A stretch of 64,000 nucleotides of DNA from Flavobacteriales bacterium (lineage in GTDB: Bacteria; Bacteroidota; Bacteroidia; Flavobacteriales_E; Vicingaceae), in contig JAPHUD010000006.1 of the NCBI GenBank assembly GCA_026196775.1, positions 49,321 to 113,320 on the forward strand. The letters are read 5' to 3'. Positions 47,501 to 56,324 of this stretch are shown here, piece by piece. The position numbers and the translations under genes were made by a program. Positions within the stretch are counted from its first letter, which is position 1, and each line of letters opens with the position of its first letter. Under the pieces are notes generated by a model, which saw only the letters and a program-made list of their open reading frames with translations, was not told the origin of the DNA and did not search any database.

Positions 47501-47651
47501 GACCAACATGCAACCCTGCTCCCGAAGGGTAAGGAAACATGTCTAACACATAGTATTTAGGTTTTGTACTGTTGTCTTTAGCCGCATAAGTTTTGTTTTC
47601 TTCCCAATACTTTTGCCATTTCTTTTCAATCTCGTTAAATTGATATTGCAT
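44595..47651 (-). CDS. leuS: Leucyl-tRNA synthetase
   Basis: A 1,018-residue class I synthetase. HIGH-type motif in PYPSGAGLHVGHPLGY (about 37-52), editing domain (CP1, about 280-480, TTRPDTIFGVSFM), tail of the catalytic core WYFLRYMDPTN, KMSKS at DKMSKSKYN, and C-terminal anticodon domain ending VVPKKIVNVVV. It is longer than most bacterial LeuS (E. coli about 860). Two extra stretches stand out: about residues 102-132 (CIDEQGNLKREYANEDGTPR), and about 670-790 between the catalytic core and KMSKS, at the place of the leucine-specific insertion, AT-rich and poorly conserved. Confidence 0.97.
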   Translation of the reverse strand: MQYQFNEIEKKWQKYWEENKTYAAKDNSTKPKYYVLDMFPYPSGAGLHVGHPLGYIASDIFARYKRLQGYNVLHPMGYDSFGLPAEQYAIQTGQHPAKTTLINIEGCIDEQGNLKREYANEDGTPRKEALGPDGNIIVGYRNQLDKIGFSFDWDREVRTSDPNYYKWTQWIFKQLFNSWYNKITNKAEKIDALIEKFAAEGNTNVNAVCADVANFSADEWNSWGEEEQQKMLMNYRITFLSDTWVNWCPALGTVLANDEIKDGVSERGGHPVEQKLMRQWSMRITAYAERLLSGLEGLDWSESIKDVQRNWIGKSVGASVEFQVQNSTAKIEVFTTRPDTIFGVSFMVLAPEHPLVNKITTVEQKAEVEAYQKAASLKSERDRQSDIKNITGAFTGAFAIHPFTGDKVQIWIGDYVLASYGTGAVMAVPCGDQRDWDFATHFGIEIKNIFKDKDILEGAYAEKDAVIAHSDFLNDLPAKEAIKKAIAEIEKRGIGKGKTQYRLRDAVFSRQRYWGEPFPVYYKNEVPYLIDDKDLPVVLPEVDKYLPTEDGQPPLARAKKEDWNVACPGERMEYNTMPGWAGSSWYFLRYMDPTNDNEFVAKEKVDYWQNVDLYIGGAEHATGHLLYARFWTKFLHDLGYIPFDEPFQKMINQGMIQGNSALVYRALFEFVYLEKDVENIIDDNELNNYLPSVFITKGFKDYLENPSNINQYYDRLRNNLENDLSKILSKNISNNYYSVRLGGRFSYKHSDISFLEGDKLNVEKFKNWNEENKNAKFTTEENGDFIVGREIDKMSKSKYNVQTPDELVEKFGADTLRCYEMFLGPLEQHKPWDTQGITGVHGFLKKLWRLYHDDNGFNVSDETPTNEELKSLHKTIKKVKEDIERFSFNTPVSAFMICVNELTALKCNKREILEPLLIILAPYAPHIAEELWAKLGNTESITYAVFPKHNDAYLVESNHKYPVSFNGKMRFMLELPADMSKEDIEKEVLANEQSQKYLEGKAPKKVIVVPKKIVNVVV

Positions 47652-47736
47652 CGTTAATAAGTCTTTAAATGAGGTGCGAAATTAACAAATAATAGCTGTA
47701 TTTTTGTTGGTGAATTTGGAAAAGACACTATTATTA

Positions 47737-47762
47737 GCTCTCGCAAAGACGCTAAGACGCAG
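47737..47762 (+). repeat. Left terminal inverted repeat of the GxxExxY cassette
   Basis: Begins GCTCTCGCAAAGACGC and continues TAAGACGCAG; built from eight-base units of the form AAGACGCT. Complement of the right end with three mismatches in 26. Confidence 0.75.
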
Positions 47763-47781
47763 TTATGATATAGCTAAACAA

Positions 47782-47798
47782 AAAGACGCTAAGACGCA
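47782..47798 (+). repeat. Internal direct copy of the repeat core
   Basis: AAAGACGCTAAGACGCA repeats the inner part of the left end (47746-47761) 36 bases downstream. It stops seven bases before the GxxExxY start codon, so it covers the ribosome-binding region. Confidence 0.7.
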
Positions 47799-47804
47799 AT
47801 AGGT

Positions 47805-48182
47805 ATGACAGAAAATGAATTATCAAAAATAATTGTGAATACTGCTTATCAAATTCATTATGAACTTGGCCCAGGATTGCTTGAATCGGTATATGAGGAA
47901 ATAATGTCTTATGAATTATGTGAACAAGGGTTAAAAGTTGAAAGACAAAAAGGAATTCCAGTAATTTGGAACGATTTGAAAATGAATGTTGGTTTTAGGG
48001 CAGATTTAATAGTTGAAAACAAAGTAATAATTGAATTAAAATCCGTTGAAGCAATTGCTCCAGTACACCCCAAACAACTACTAACCTATTTAAAACTAAC
48101 TGATTTAAAATTAGGCTTATTAATTAATTTTAATGAGCCATTAATAAAAAAAGGAATAACAAGAATTGTAAATAATTTATAA
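47805..48182 (+). CDS. GxxExxY protein (PD-(D/E)XK nuclease-fold family)
   Basis: A 125-residue protein. The family signature is at G24-LL-E27-SV-Y30 (LGPGLLESVYEE). A PD-(D/E)XK-like core follows: D67 (FRADLIV), E77-L-K79 (VIIELKSVE), then HPKQLLTYLKLTDLKLGLLINFN with Q91. The family is widespread in Bacteroidota and has, to my knowledge, no settled function. The gene is alone inside a repeat-bound cassette with no typical Shine-Dalgarno: the sequence just before the ATG is the repeat core. Confidence 0.92.
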   Translation: MTENELSKIIVNTAYQIHYELGPGLLESVYEEIMSYELCEQGLKVERQKGIPVIWNDLKMNVGFRADLIVENKVIIELKSVEAIAPVHPKQLLTYLKLTDLKLGLLINFNEPLIKKGITRIVNNL

Positions 48183-48220
48183 CCTTTGTACAACATATTT
48201 TAAATAACTATTAAAAAAAA

Positions 48221-48246
48221 TTGCGTCCTTGCGTCTTTGCGAGAGC
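48221..48246 (-). repeat. Right terminal inverted repeat of the GxxExxY cassette
   Basis: Plus strand reads TTGCGTCCTTGCGTCTTTGC then GAGAGC, the complement of the left end. It lies 36 bases before the ftsX ATG, so the ftsX leader was reshaped by it. Confidence 0.75.
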
Positions 48247-48281
48247 CGTATTTTGAGAGAAATAAAAACTTAAAACTAATT

Positions 48282-49157
48282 ATGTCAGCTAATCATCAAT
48301 CTCATACCAAAAGAAGATTAATTTCTTCCTACTTTACCACTATCATCAGTATTTCGTTAGTGCTTTTTATGTTGGGAATCTTAGGGTTAATCTTGTTAAA
48401 CACGCAACAAATTTCTAATCATGTTAAGGAAAATATTGGTTTTTCAATTATTCTTAAAGGAGAAGTTAAAGATGTGGACATCAATCAAATTAAAAAAACC
48501 TTAGATGCCGAAAACTATGTAAAAGCAACCCACTTTATTCATCCCGATACTGCAGCTGCAGAGTTACAAAGAGATTTAGGTGAAGATTTTATTAGCTTTT
48601 TGGGCTATAATCCGCTGTTACCTTCTATAGATGTAAAACTAAATGCCGATTACGCCAATACTGATAGCTTAAGCATTATTGAAGCCGATTTATTAAACAA
48701 TCCTAATATTAAAGAAGTAATTTATCAAAAAGATTTAGTGAGTTTGGTTAATCAAAATGTAAAGAAAATTAGTTTTTACATGCTAGCTTTTAGTGGCTTA
48801 CTGCTTTTTATTGCGACAGCACTTATTAACAACACCATCCGATTATCTATTTACTCTAAACGATTTTTAATAAAAACCATGCAGCTGGTAGGTGCTCGCC
48901 ATTCTTTTATTAGGCGACCATTTGTATTGCAAGGAATAGGAAACGGTATTGTTAGTGCATTTATCGCTATAAGTTTAATTATTGTGGTATTGTATTACTT
49001 CCAACAGCAATACCCTGAGTTAATTGATTTCAGAAATTTTGAGCTTTACGGAGCACTTTTCCTAATTATGATAGTATTGGGAATATTAATTTCGTGGATT
49101 TCTACCAACTTAGCAGTACGCAAATACCTGAGAATACAAACCGGAGATTTGTATTAA
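48282..49157 (+). CDS. ftsX: Cell division ABC-transporter-like permease FtsX
   Basis: I start at ATG 48282 (MSANHQSHTKRRLISSYFTTIISISLVLFMLGILGLI); the longer frame from 48237 reads through the inverted repeat. The 291-residue product has one N-terminal membrane helix, a periplasmic domain (about 50-170), and three C-terminal helices with an FtsX-type segment (MQLVGARHSFIRRPFVLQGIGNGIVSA). FtsX with FtsE controls peptidoglycan hydrolases at the septum. ftsE is not here. The end overlaps the convergent small gene by four bases. Confidence 0.92.
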   Translation: MSANHQSHTKRRLISSYFTTIISISLVLFMLGILGLILLNTQQISNHVKENIGFSIILKGEVKDVDINQIKKTLDAENYVKATHFIHPDTAAAELQRDLGEDFISFLGYNPLLPSIDVKLNADYANTDSLSIIEADLLNNPNIKEVIYQKDLVSLVNQNVKKISFYMLAFSGLLLFIATALINNTIRLSIYSKRFLIKTMQLVGARHSFIRRPFVLQGIGNGIVSAFIAISLIIVVLYYFQQQYPELIDFRNFELYGALFLIMIVLGILISWISTNLAVRKYLRIQTGDLY

Positions 49158-49336
49158 TTCTTCTTATTTTTCTGAGTAAAAAATAAAATCGCTCCAATAA
49201 TGGGCAGTAATATTACTATCCATAACCAATTTCTTTTGGCTTTGGGGTTATTAAAATGAGTTCTATTTATTTCAGAAAAAGCCCATCCCGAAAGAAAGAA
49301 GCCTAAAAGCAATAATATTAAAATTAGTCTAGCCAT
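49154..49336 (-). CDS. Small membrane protein with PLDc_N-like pattern
   Basis: A 60-residue protein with two helices: a first segment LILILLLLGFFLSGWAF, then the PLDc_N-type second segment KRNWLWIVILLPIIGAILFF. Such small proteins are common in Bacteroidota and their role is unknown. It overlaps the ftsX 3' end by four bases on the opposite strand. Confidence 0.7.
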   Translation of the reverse strand: MARLILILLLLGFFLSGWAFSEINRTHFNNPKAKRNWLWIVILLPIIGAILFFTQKNKKN

Positions 49337-49443
49337 GAGTTAACTTAAAATAATAATGCAAAGTTAATTAATAAAATATCTAAAATTCTACTTTTAATTT
49401 AGTGTGATATGCTTATTTTTATGCCCCATAAAAAGATAACCTT

Positions 49444-50922
49444 ATGAACAAGATATTAGTAGCCAATAGAGGAGAAATTGCTTTAAGAATAATGCGTACT
49501 TGCAGAGAAATGAACATTAAAACTGTTGCTATTTTTTCTGAAGCCGACAGAGATGCTCCTTTCGTAAAATATGCCGATGAAGCAGTTTGTGTTGGACCTC
49601 CTCCTTCTAATCAATCTTATTTAAAAGTAGATAAAATCATTGAAATTTGTAAGGAATTAAATGTTGACGGGCTACACCCGGGCTATGGATTTTTATCTGA
49701 AAATGCCGAAGCTACCAGAAAAATTACTGAAGCAGGTATTACTTTTATAGGACCTTCACCCGAAGCAATGGAATTAATGGGAAGCAAGTTAGCTGCGAAA
49801 GCTGCGGTAAAAAAATACAACATTCCTATGGTTCCTGGTACAGATGAAGCCATTGACAACATTAGCGAAGCAAAAAAAATAGCATTAGAAATAGGCTTTC
49901 CTATCTTAATAAAAGCCTCTGCTGGTGGTGGTGGTAAAGGAATGAGAGTGGTTGAAAATGCAGCAGAATTTGAAGAACAAATGAATCGTGCAGTTAGCGA
50001 AGCAGTTTCTTCTTTTGGTGATGGAGCGGTTTTTATTGAAAAATATGTAGGCTCTCCTCGTCATATAGAAATACAAGTGATGGCTGATAGTCATGGAAAT
50101 ATTGTTTATTTATTTGAAAGGGAATGTTCAATACAGCGAAGACACCAAAAGGTAATTGAAGAAGCTCCTTCTTCAGTGCTAACACCAGAAATTAGAAAAG
50201 CCATGGGAGAAAGTGCTGTAGATGTAGCAAGAGCTTGTAATTATGTTGGTGCCGGTACAGTAGAGTTTTTATTAGAAAACAACAAAGATTTTTACTTTTT
50301 GGAAATGAACACTCGTTTGCAAGTGGAACATCCCGTAACGGAAATGATTACCGGAAAAGATTTAGTAAAAGAACAAATAAATGTAGCAAGAGGCGAAAAG
50401 CTAAGCTTTACGCAAGAGGAACTAACCATCAACGGACATTCCATTGAAGTGAGGGTTTATGCCGAAGATCCTATGAACAACTTTTTGCCGGATATAGGAA
50501 GATTAAACACTTACCAACGTCCAGAAGGAATGGGAGTTAGAGTAGATGATGGGTTTGAAGAAGGTATGCAGATTCCAATTTATTATGACCCGATGATTTC
50601 CAAATTAATTACACACGGAAAAGACAGAGAAGAAGCGATAAACAGAATGATAAGAGCGATTGATGATTATATAATCAGTGGTGTAGAGACTACTTTGCCC
50701 TTTTGTAAGTTTGCTTTGCAACACGAAGCTTTTAGAAGCGGAAACTTTGACACGCACTTTGTAGGCACACATTTTACTCCTGAGAAATTATTAAACTCTT
50801 TTCCAGAGTTAGAAGAAGTTGCTGCCTTGTTTGCTGTAAAAGTGTATGAAGAAAATGAGCAAAAATTAAGCGTTGGTGCTAATAAAAATGTTGTTTCTAA
50901 ATGGAAGTTAAGAAGGAATTAG
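49444..50922 (+). CDS. accC: Biotin carboxylase subunit of acyl-CoA carboxylase
   Basis: A 492-residue ATP-grasp enzyme that carboxylates the biotin of the carrier protein, the first half-reaction of malonyl-CoA (or propionyl-CoA) carboxylation. Marks: MNKILVANRGEIALRIMRTCRE, LHPGYGFLSENAE, the glycine-rich loop KASAGGGGKGMR, RHIEIQVMADSHGN, ERECSIQRRHQKVIEEAPS, and EMNTRLQVEHPVTE. It is about 40 residues longer than E. coli AccC, as in the acyl-CoA carboxylases of many Bacteroidota. No accB or carboxyltransferase gene is adjacent, so its partner is uncertain. Confidence 0.94.
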   Translation: MNKILVANRGEIALRIMRTCREMNIKTVAIFSEADRDAPFVKYADEAVCVGPPPSNQSYLKVDKIIEICKELNVDGLHPGYGFLSENAEATRKITEAGITFIGPSPEAMELMGSKLAAKAAVKKYNIPMVPGTDEAIDNISEAKKIALEIGFPILIKASAGGGGKGMRVVENAAEFEEQMNRAVSEAVSSFGDGAVFIEKYVGSPRHIEIQVMADSHGNIVYLFERECSIQRRHQKVIEEAPSSVLTPEIRKAMGESAVDVARACNYVGAGTVEFLLENNKDFYFLEMNTRLQVEHPVTEMITGKDLVKEQINVARGEKLSFTQEELTINGHSIEVRVYAEDPMNNFLPDIGRLNTYQRPEGMGVRVDDGFEEGMQIPIYYDPMISKLITHGKDREEAINRMIRAIDDYIISGVETTLPFCKFALQHEAFRSGNFDTHFVGTHFTPEKLLNSFPELEEVAALFAVKVYEENEQKLSVGANKNVVSKWKLRRN

Positions 50923-51770
50923 CTTAACAAAACAGTAATTGCTAATAACAATGAAGTTCCCTCAATAATTAAGGAATAAAAAAGCTCCGGTTGTTGTTTC
51001 TTAGAAAGAAGCAGTAATACCGCTGCTAACAAAATGGTAATAATTTCGGCCATCCATAAACTCATCGTTATGTTTTGAAACACCAAAAACTCATAACTTG
51101 CAATAGCAATAAAACCTAACAACAGCAGTACTCCTAATAAAATCGTATATTTTATACCAAGTGCTAACGGAAGTGTTTTTATACCTTTCTCTATATCATA
51201 TTTCATATCTCTTATATCAAAAGGAATAGTAATAGCAACTACAAATAAAAATTGCTTAATAAGAAACAATATATAATGTAAATTTATTTGTTCTATATTA
51301 TTTACTAATGGCAACAATCCTGTAACTAAAGTCCAAACAAATGCTATTACAAAAATTTTAAGAAAAGGGATATCCCTTAAAGCCAACCATTTTTTGTTGT
51401 AAGGAATAAATCTTACTACATAAACAACAGAGAATAACCCCATAATTGCCAACACCATTATGGTTTTTATATCTATATAAAATAATGATACGATAATGAT
51501 TATAGCTGCAATAACAATAGTAAATATAATAGGTTGCTTATTTTTGTATACCCACTTCATTCTAAAGCCAATATTGGTTTCATCAATTTCTTTTTGGTTC
51601 ATTCTTACCAAACGCTGAAAATTATAAATGAAAAAAGTAGCAGAAAAAACTAATACTAATAACGCATTGGATGGTGGGAAATTAAAATATAAAAATGTTC
51701 TGTAAGTAAGTGCCGCAACACATAGTGAAACAAAAAAATTACTGAATACTATTAAATGTATAAATGGCAT
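50919..51770 (-). CDS. UbiA-family prenyltransferase-like membrane protein
   Basis: A 283-residue protein with about eight membrane helices. The second aspartate motif of the UbiA family is present (TIPFDIRDMKYDIEKGIKTLPLALGIK). The first motif, normally NDxxDxxxD, reads YNFQRLVRMNQKEID here and lacks the leading Asp. It may therefore be a divergent or non-prenylating member. It overlaps the accC end by four bases, convergently. Confidence 0.75.
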   Translation of the reverse strand: MPFIHLIVFSNFFVSLCVAALTYRTFLYFNFPPSNALLVLVFSATFFIYNFQRLVRMNQKEIDETNIGFRMKWVYKNKQPIIFTIVIAAIIIIVSLFYIDIKTIMVLAIMGLFSVVYVVRFIPYNKKWLALRDIPFLKIFVIAFVWTLVTGLLPLVNNIEQINLHYILFLIKQFLFVVAITIPFDIRDMKYDIEKGIKTLPLALGIKYTILLGVLLLLGFIAIASYEFLVFQNITMSLWMAEIITILLAAVLLLLSKKQQPELFYSLIIEGTSLLLAITVLLS

Positions 51771-51842
51771 TTTTTATCAGTCGTCAGTTAAGCTATTTTA
51801 TATTTACTCGACCTACTCTAAATTAGTTTACCCATAGAGTAA

Positions 51843-51968
51843 AGAGACTGAACTATAAAGTTCGAATTCGAGGCTTTCGAAGTTTTGAAAATGTAGGAGT
51901 TTACTGTAGTAAATGACTAATTTTTAAAACGAGAGTAACGAAAAAATCGGACTTTATAAACAGACTCT
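51843..51968. repeat. Long imperfect palindrome, probable dispersed intergenic repeat
   Basis: AGAGACTG...TATAAAGTTCGA (51843-51865) mirrors TCGGACTTTATA...CAGACTCT (51947-51968) around a centre near 51905, where TTTACT-GT-AGTAAA is itself a dyad. Inner arms pair only in part. It lies in the 196-base gap between two minus-strand genes and touches the stop codon of the upstream one. Its composition (TCGAATTCGA, AACGAGAGTAACG) differs from its surroundings. Confidence 0.55.
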
Positions 51969-52575
51969 AATTGGCTATCAGGCTAGCAGTAAAACCAACT
52001 CCCAACCCTATTAATGTAGAAACAAGTGCGTTTTGCGTTCTTTTTGCTCGAGCAACACGTTCGTGCCCCCTTAAGTACTCATCTTCTTTAATGTACTGCA
52101 AATCTTTAATTTTTCTTTGTTTTACTCGTGTAGGAAAAATTAACGTCCCTAAAGTATATACCAAAGGCGTAGCTACAAAAACAAAACTTTGGTCGTAATG
52201 CATAAAATACCCTGCACCAGCACCAACAGCAAAACCTAATTTATTAGAAAATTTAGACGAATAAGTCAAGTGCGCATCTCGTCCTCCATAAACAAAGAGC
52301 TGCATATCTTTTTCACTTAAAAAATTTCCTTCTAAGGTATCATACTTATATAATATAGTATCCTTACTATCTTTAGAAAAAGAAAATAACCTATAATTTT
52401 CTATAGTCAATTCTTTATCTTTTTTAGTCTGAAAAGTAAGTTGATACTTGTTGTATTCTAAAATTTTGCCTTCTAATTGCTTGCCATTTAAAAACAACAA
52501 CTCATCTTGAGCCGAAGCAGTAATCGCTATTAAAAAAAGCGAAATGAAAACCAATATTACCTTTATATTACCCAA
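51967..52575 (-). CDS. Hypothetical exported protein
   Basis: A 202-residue protein with a signal peptide (VILVFISLFLIAITASA, then QDELLFLNGKQLEGKILEYN). The early mature part resembles a small beta domain found in Bacteroidota exported proteins (LNGKQLEGKILEYNKYQLTF, KDTILYKYDTLEGNFLSEKDMQ). Two hydrophobic stretches follow (SNKLGFAVGAGAGYFMHY; NALVSTLIGLGVGFTASLIA). No family name can be given. The stop coincides with the palindromic repeat. Confidence 0.65.
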   Translation of the reverse strand: MGNIKVILVFISLFLIAITASAQDELLFLNGKQLEGKILEYNKYQLTFQTKKDKELTIENYRLFSFSKDSKDTILYKYDTLEGNFLSEKDMQLFVYGGRDAHLTYSSKFSNKLGFAVGAGAGYFMHYDQSFVFVATPLVYTLGTLIFPTRVKQRKIKDLQYIKEDEYLRGHERVARAKRTQNALVSTLIGLGVGFTASLIAN

Positions 52576-52643
52576 ATCTTATCTTTATAATGTATAAAGA
52601 GCAAAAATAACTATAATCTGTTACTTAGTTTATGTTTTTATGC

Positions 52644-53270
52644 TTAAAAACTACAATCACATCTGTACGAATAACGAACTCGTGTATCGGATAGTTGGTT
52701 CTTTAATTCTTTAGCTGCTTTTTTACTCATTTTTACCGAACGAATATTCAACACTTTTAAAGTTGACTTCAACTCTAAAAACTCAGGAGGAAAATAAGTA
52801 ATCTCACTTCCCCACAAAAAAAGTGTATGTAATTTTTTTAACTCTTTTATGTTCGATGGAAGTGTAGTCGCTTTTATAAAAGTAGCATATAACCATTTCA
52901 AATTTTTCAATTCCCCTATTTCTGACGGAATAACTGTTATTGGATTATTAGAAATAATTAATTCCTGTAAATTAGTCAATTTAAAAATTGCTTTTGGCAA
53001 CTCGCTCAAATTACAATTATTTAAATCTAACGATTGCAAATGAGTATAAGCCTCTATTTTTTCTAAAAAAAGTAAAACTTCTTCTTCTTTTAATTTTAGT
53101 TTTAATACATCTTCGGGAGTTGTTTCCTGTGCCTTTTCCCAAGAAAATTTAGTTGTTTTTTTTAATGCTTTTTCATCTAACAATTGAGCATAAGCACTTT
53201 GAAAAACTCCAATAAAGCACATTATAAAAAGTAGTTTAACTAAAAAGTTGTATCGTTTTGGTTTTGTCAA
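52644..53270 (-). CDS. Leucine-rich repeat exported protein
   Basis: A 208-residue protein starting at TTG 53270, giving a signal peptide KPKRYNFLVKLLFIMCFIGVFQSAYA; ATG 53222 would leave only half of it. At least five leucine-rich repeats span about 75-185: LQSLDLNNCNLSELPKAIFKL, LQELIISNNPITVIPSEIGEL, LKWLYATFIKATTLPSNIKEL, LHTLFLWGSEITYFPPEFLEL. It ends RYSYRCDCSF with two cysteines. The 5' end overlaps ribF by 35 bases on the same strand, so the genes are coupled. Confidence 0.8.
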   Translation of the reverse strand: MTKPKRYNFLVKLLFIMCFIGVFQSAYAQLLDEKALKKTTKFSWEKAQETTPEDVLKLKLKEEEVLLFLEKIEAYTHLQSLDLNNCNLSELPKAIFKLTNLQELIISNNPITVIPSEIGELKNLKWLYATFIKATTLPSNIKELKKLHTLFLWGSEITYFPPEFLELKSTLKVLNIRSVKMSKKAAKELKNQLSDTRVRYSYRCDCSF

Positions 53271-54162
53271 TATTCAATTGGTTTTTAAGTTCGTTAAGAT
53301 CTTCAAAAAATTGTTCATCACGAATTCTTTCGTAAAATTTTACCTGAATTTTTTGTCCATAAATATCTTCATCAAAATCAAAAATATTTACTTCTATGGT
53401 TTCTTTTTTTCCTTTCAGCGTTGGTCTAATGCCAATATTAAGCATTCCTTCATACTCTTTTTCATTTACAATAACCTTTACTGCATACACACCATTTTTT
53501 GGAATAAGTTTATATGTTTCATCAGGTTTTATATTGGCTGTAGGAAAACCTATTTCTCTACCAATTTTGTCACCTTTTACTACAGTTCCATTAATAAAAT
53601 AAGGATACCCTAAAAATTGTGTGGCTGCATGAATTTCTCCAGCAAGTAAAGAAGTTCTAATTTTTGTTGAACTCACATTTATTTGTTGAATATCTTGAGC
53701 AGGAATTTCTTCAACAACAAAACCATACACTTCTCCAAATTCAACTAAATCTTCAAAAGCCCCTTCACGATTTCTGCCAAAATGATGATCGTATCCAATT
53801 ACTACTTTCTTTACATTTAAACGATTAACTAAAATATCTCTGACAAACTCTAAGGCTGTTAAGCGTGAAAATGCCTTAGAAAAAGGATGAATAATTAAAT
53901 GGTCAACACCTGCTTTTTCAAGTAACTCTTTACGTTCTCCTATAGTGTTTAGCAGTTTCAATTCATTATCATCAGGAAACACAACCATTCTTGGGTGAGG
54001 AAAAAAAGTAAGTAACACACTTTCTCCTTCAAGTTCTTCTGCAGCTTTTTTTAGTTGATTGATAATTACTTTATGCCCCAGATGAACTCCATCAAAAGTA
54101 CCAATAGTAACTACAACGTTTTTTGTTGACTTAAATTCCTGAATATTAGTGTAAACTTTCAC
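53236..54162 (-). CDS. ribF: Bifunctional riboflavin kinase/FAD synthetase
   Basis: A 308-residue enzyme that makes FMN and then FAD from riboflavin. The N-terminal FAD synthetase domain has TIGTFDGVHLGHKVII and VIGYDHHFGRNREG. The C-terminal flavokinase domain has GREIGFPTANIKPDE, GVYAVKVIVNEKEYEGMLNIGIRPTLKG, and DEDIYGQKIQVKFYERIRDEQFF. The start is GTG 54162. It is divergent from atpD. Confidence 0.95.
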   Translation of the reverse strand: MKVYTNIQEFKSTKNVVVTIGTFDGVHLGHKVIINQLKKAAEELEGESVLLTFFPHPRMVVFPDDNELKLLNTIGERKELLEKAGVDHLIIHPFSKAFSRLTALEFVRDILVNRLNVKKVVIGYDHHFGRNREGAFEDLVEFGEVYGFVVEEIPAQDIQQINVSSTKIRTSLLAGEIHAATQFLGYPYFINGTVVKGDKIGREIGFPTANIKPDETYKLIPKNGVYAVKVIVNEKEYEGMLNIGIRPTLKGKKETIEVNIFDFDEDIYGQKIQVKFYERIRDEQFFEDLNELKNQLNIDKTKTIQLFS

Positions 54163-54254
54163 TTATAAAAATCGTCCTATAATGGTGAATATAATTAGGT
54201 TGGCAAATATCATTAAAAATCACAATTTTTTCGACAAAAAAAGGAGAATAATTA

Positions 54255-54286
54255 TTGCCATTATCAATTATTTATAATTAGTTTTG
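54255..54286 (+). promoter_or_regulatory. Promoter of atpDC
   Basis: TTG (54255-54257), a 21-base spacer and TAGTTTTG (54279-54286) fit the Bacteroidota consensus; the atpD ATG follows 47 bases later. Confidence 0.7.
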
Positions 54287-54330
54287 CACCCACAAATTTT
54301 AAGACAAATTTTTTCATAAATAAAACATAA

Positions 54331-55836
<1,506 letters not shown>

Positions 55837-55858
55837 TTAACTTTAAACTTAATAAACT

Positions 55859-56095
55859 ATGCATTTAGAAATCATTACACCAGAAAAAAGCATCTTTAAA
55901 GGAGAAATAGATTCTGCTATTTTCCCAGGAACGGAAGGTTCTTTTGGTGTACTTCCAAATCACAGCCCTATTATCTCCACTTTAAAAAAAGGCGATATTA
56001 GTGTGGTTGACGAAAATAAAAAATCGAATTTATTTGCTATTAATGGTGGAGTTGTTGAAGTTAGCAACAACAAAATTATTGTGTTGGCAGAGTAA
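55859..56095 (+). CDS. atpC: F1Fo ATP synthase subunit epsilon (short form)
   Basis: A 78-residue protein comprising only the N-terminal beta-sandwich (MHLEIITPEKSIFKGEIDSAIFPGTEGSFGVLPNHSPIISTLKKGDISV ... GVVEVSNNKIIVLAE). The C-terminal two-helix domain of E. coli epsilon (about 138 residues), which inhibits ATP hydrolysis, is absent. This short form is common in Bacteroidota. Terminator at 56121-56153. Confidence 0.93.
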   Translation: MHLEIITPEKSIFKGEIDSAIFPGTEGSFGVLPNHSPIISTLKKGDISVVDENKKSNLFAINGGVVEVSNNKIIVLAE

Positions 56096-56120
56096 TTTAA
56101 ACAGAAACCCTTATAAATAG

Positions 56121-56153
56121 AAAAATCTCCTAAGAAATTAGGAGATTTTTTTT
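56121..56153 (+). terminator. Terminator of atpDC
   Basis: AAAAATCTCCTAA (56121-56133) pairs with TTAGGAGATTTTT (56138-56150) and is followed by T8 in total, 26 bases after atpC. Confidence 0.9.
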
Positions 56154-56310
56154 GCACTAACTAAACAAGAAAGTTTAATATTAAGGTGGGATTTATTGTT
56201 TCCTTATTCAGTAGTACAAAAGTATTTTCTATCCGATTGGAACACTGTTAAATTGCTCTTAACAAAAGTTAAAAAGTGTTAAAAATCAAACATATAGGAT
56301 GTTTAAGGAG

Positions 56311-56318
56311 TAACTTTG
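56311..56318 (+). promoter_or_regulatory. TAACTTTG -7 element before the rprX-like gene
   Basis: An exact TAnnTTTG match ends six bases before the ATG at 56325, so a transcript started here would be nearly leaderless. No -33 TTG is at the right distance. AAGGAG (56305-56310) is too far from the ATG to act as a normal ribosome-binding site. Ambiguous. Confidence 0.35.
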
Positions 56319-56324
56319 TTGTAA

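Larger units (their letters stand above)
47737..48246. mobile_element. Inverted-repeat cassette carrying a GxxExxY nuclease-fold gene
   Basis: A 510-base unit between leuS and ftsX. Its ends are 26-base inverted repeats (47737-47762 and 48221-48246), identical over the outer 16 bases GCTCTCGCAAAGACGC and at most other positions. It contains one gene (47805-48182) and a second internal copy of the repeat core before its start. No target duplication is obvious at the borders and there is no transposase. I infer a small cassette moved in trans or by the encoded nuclease-fold protein; it could also be a repeat-bound resident locus. Confidence 0.55.

Noticed and set aside
48237..48281. Upstream start of ftsX
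   Set aside because: The first codons would be made of the cassette's inverted repeat; ATG 48282 gives the usual FtsX N-terminus.
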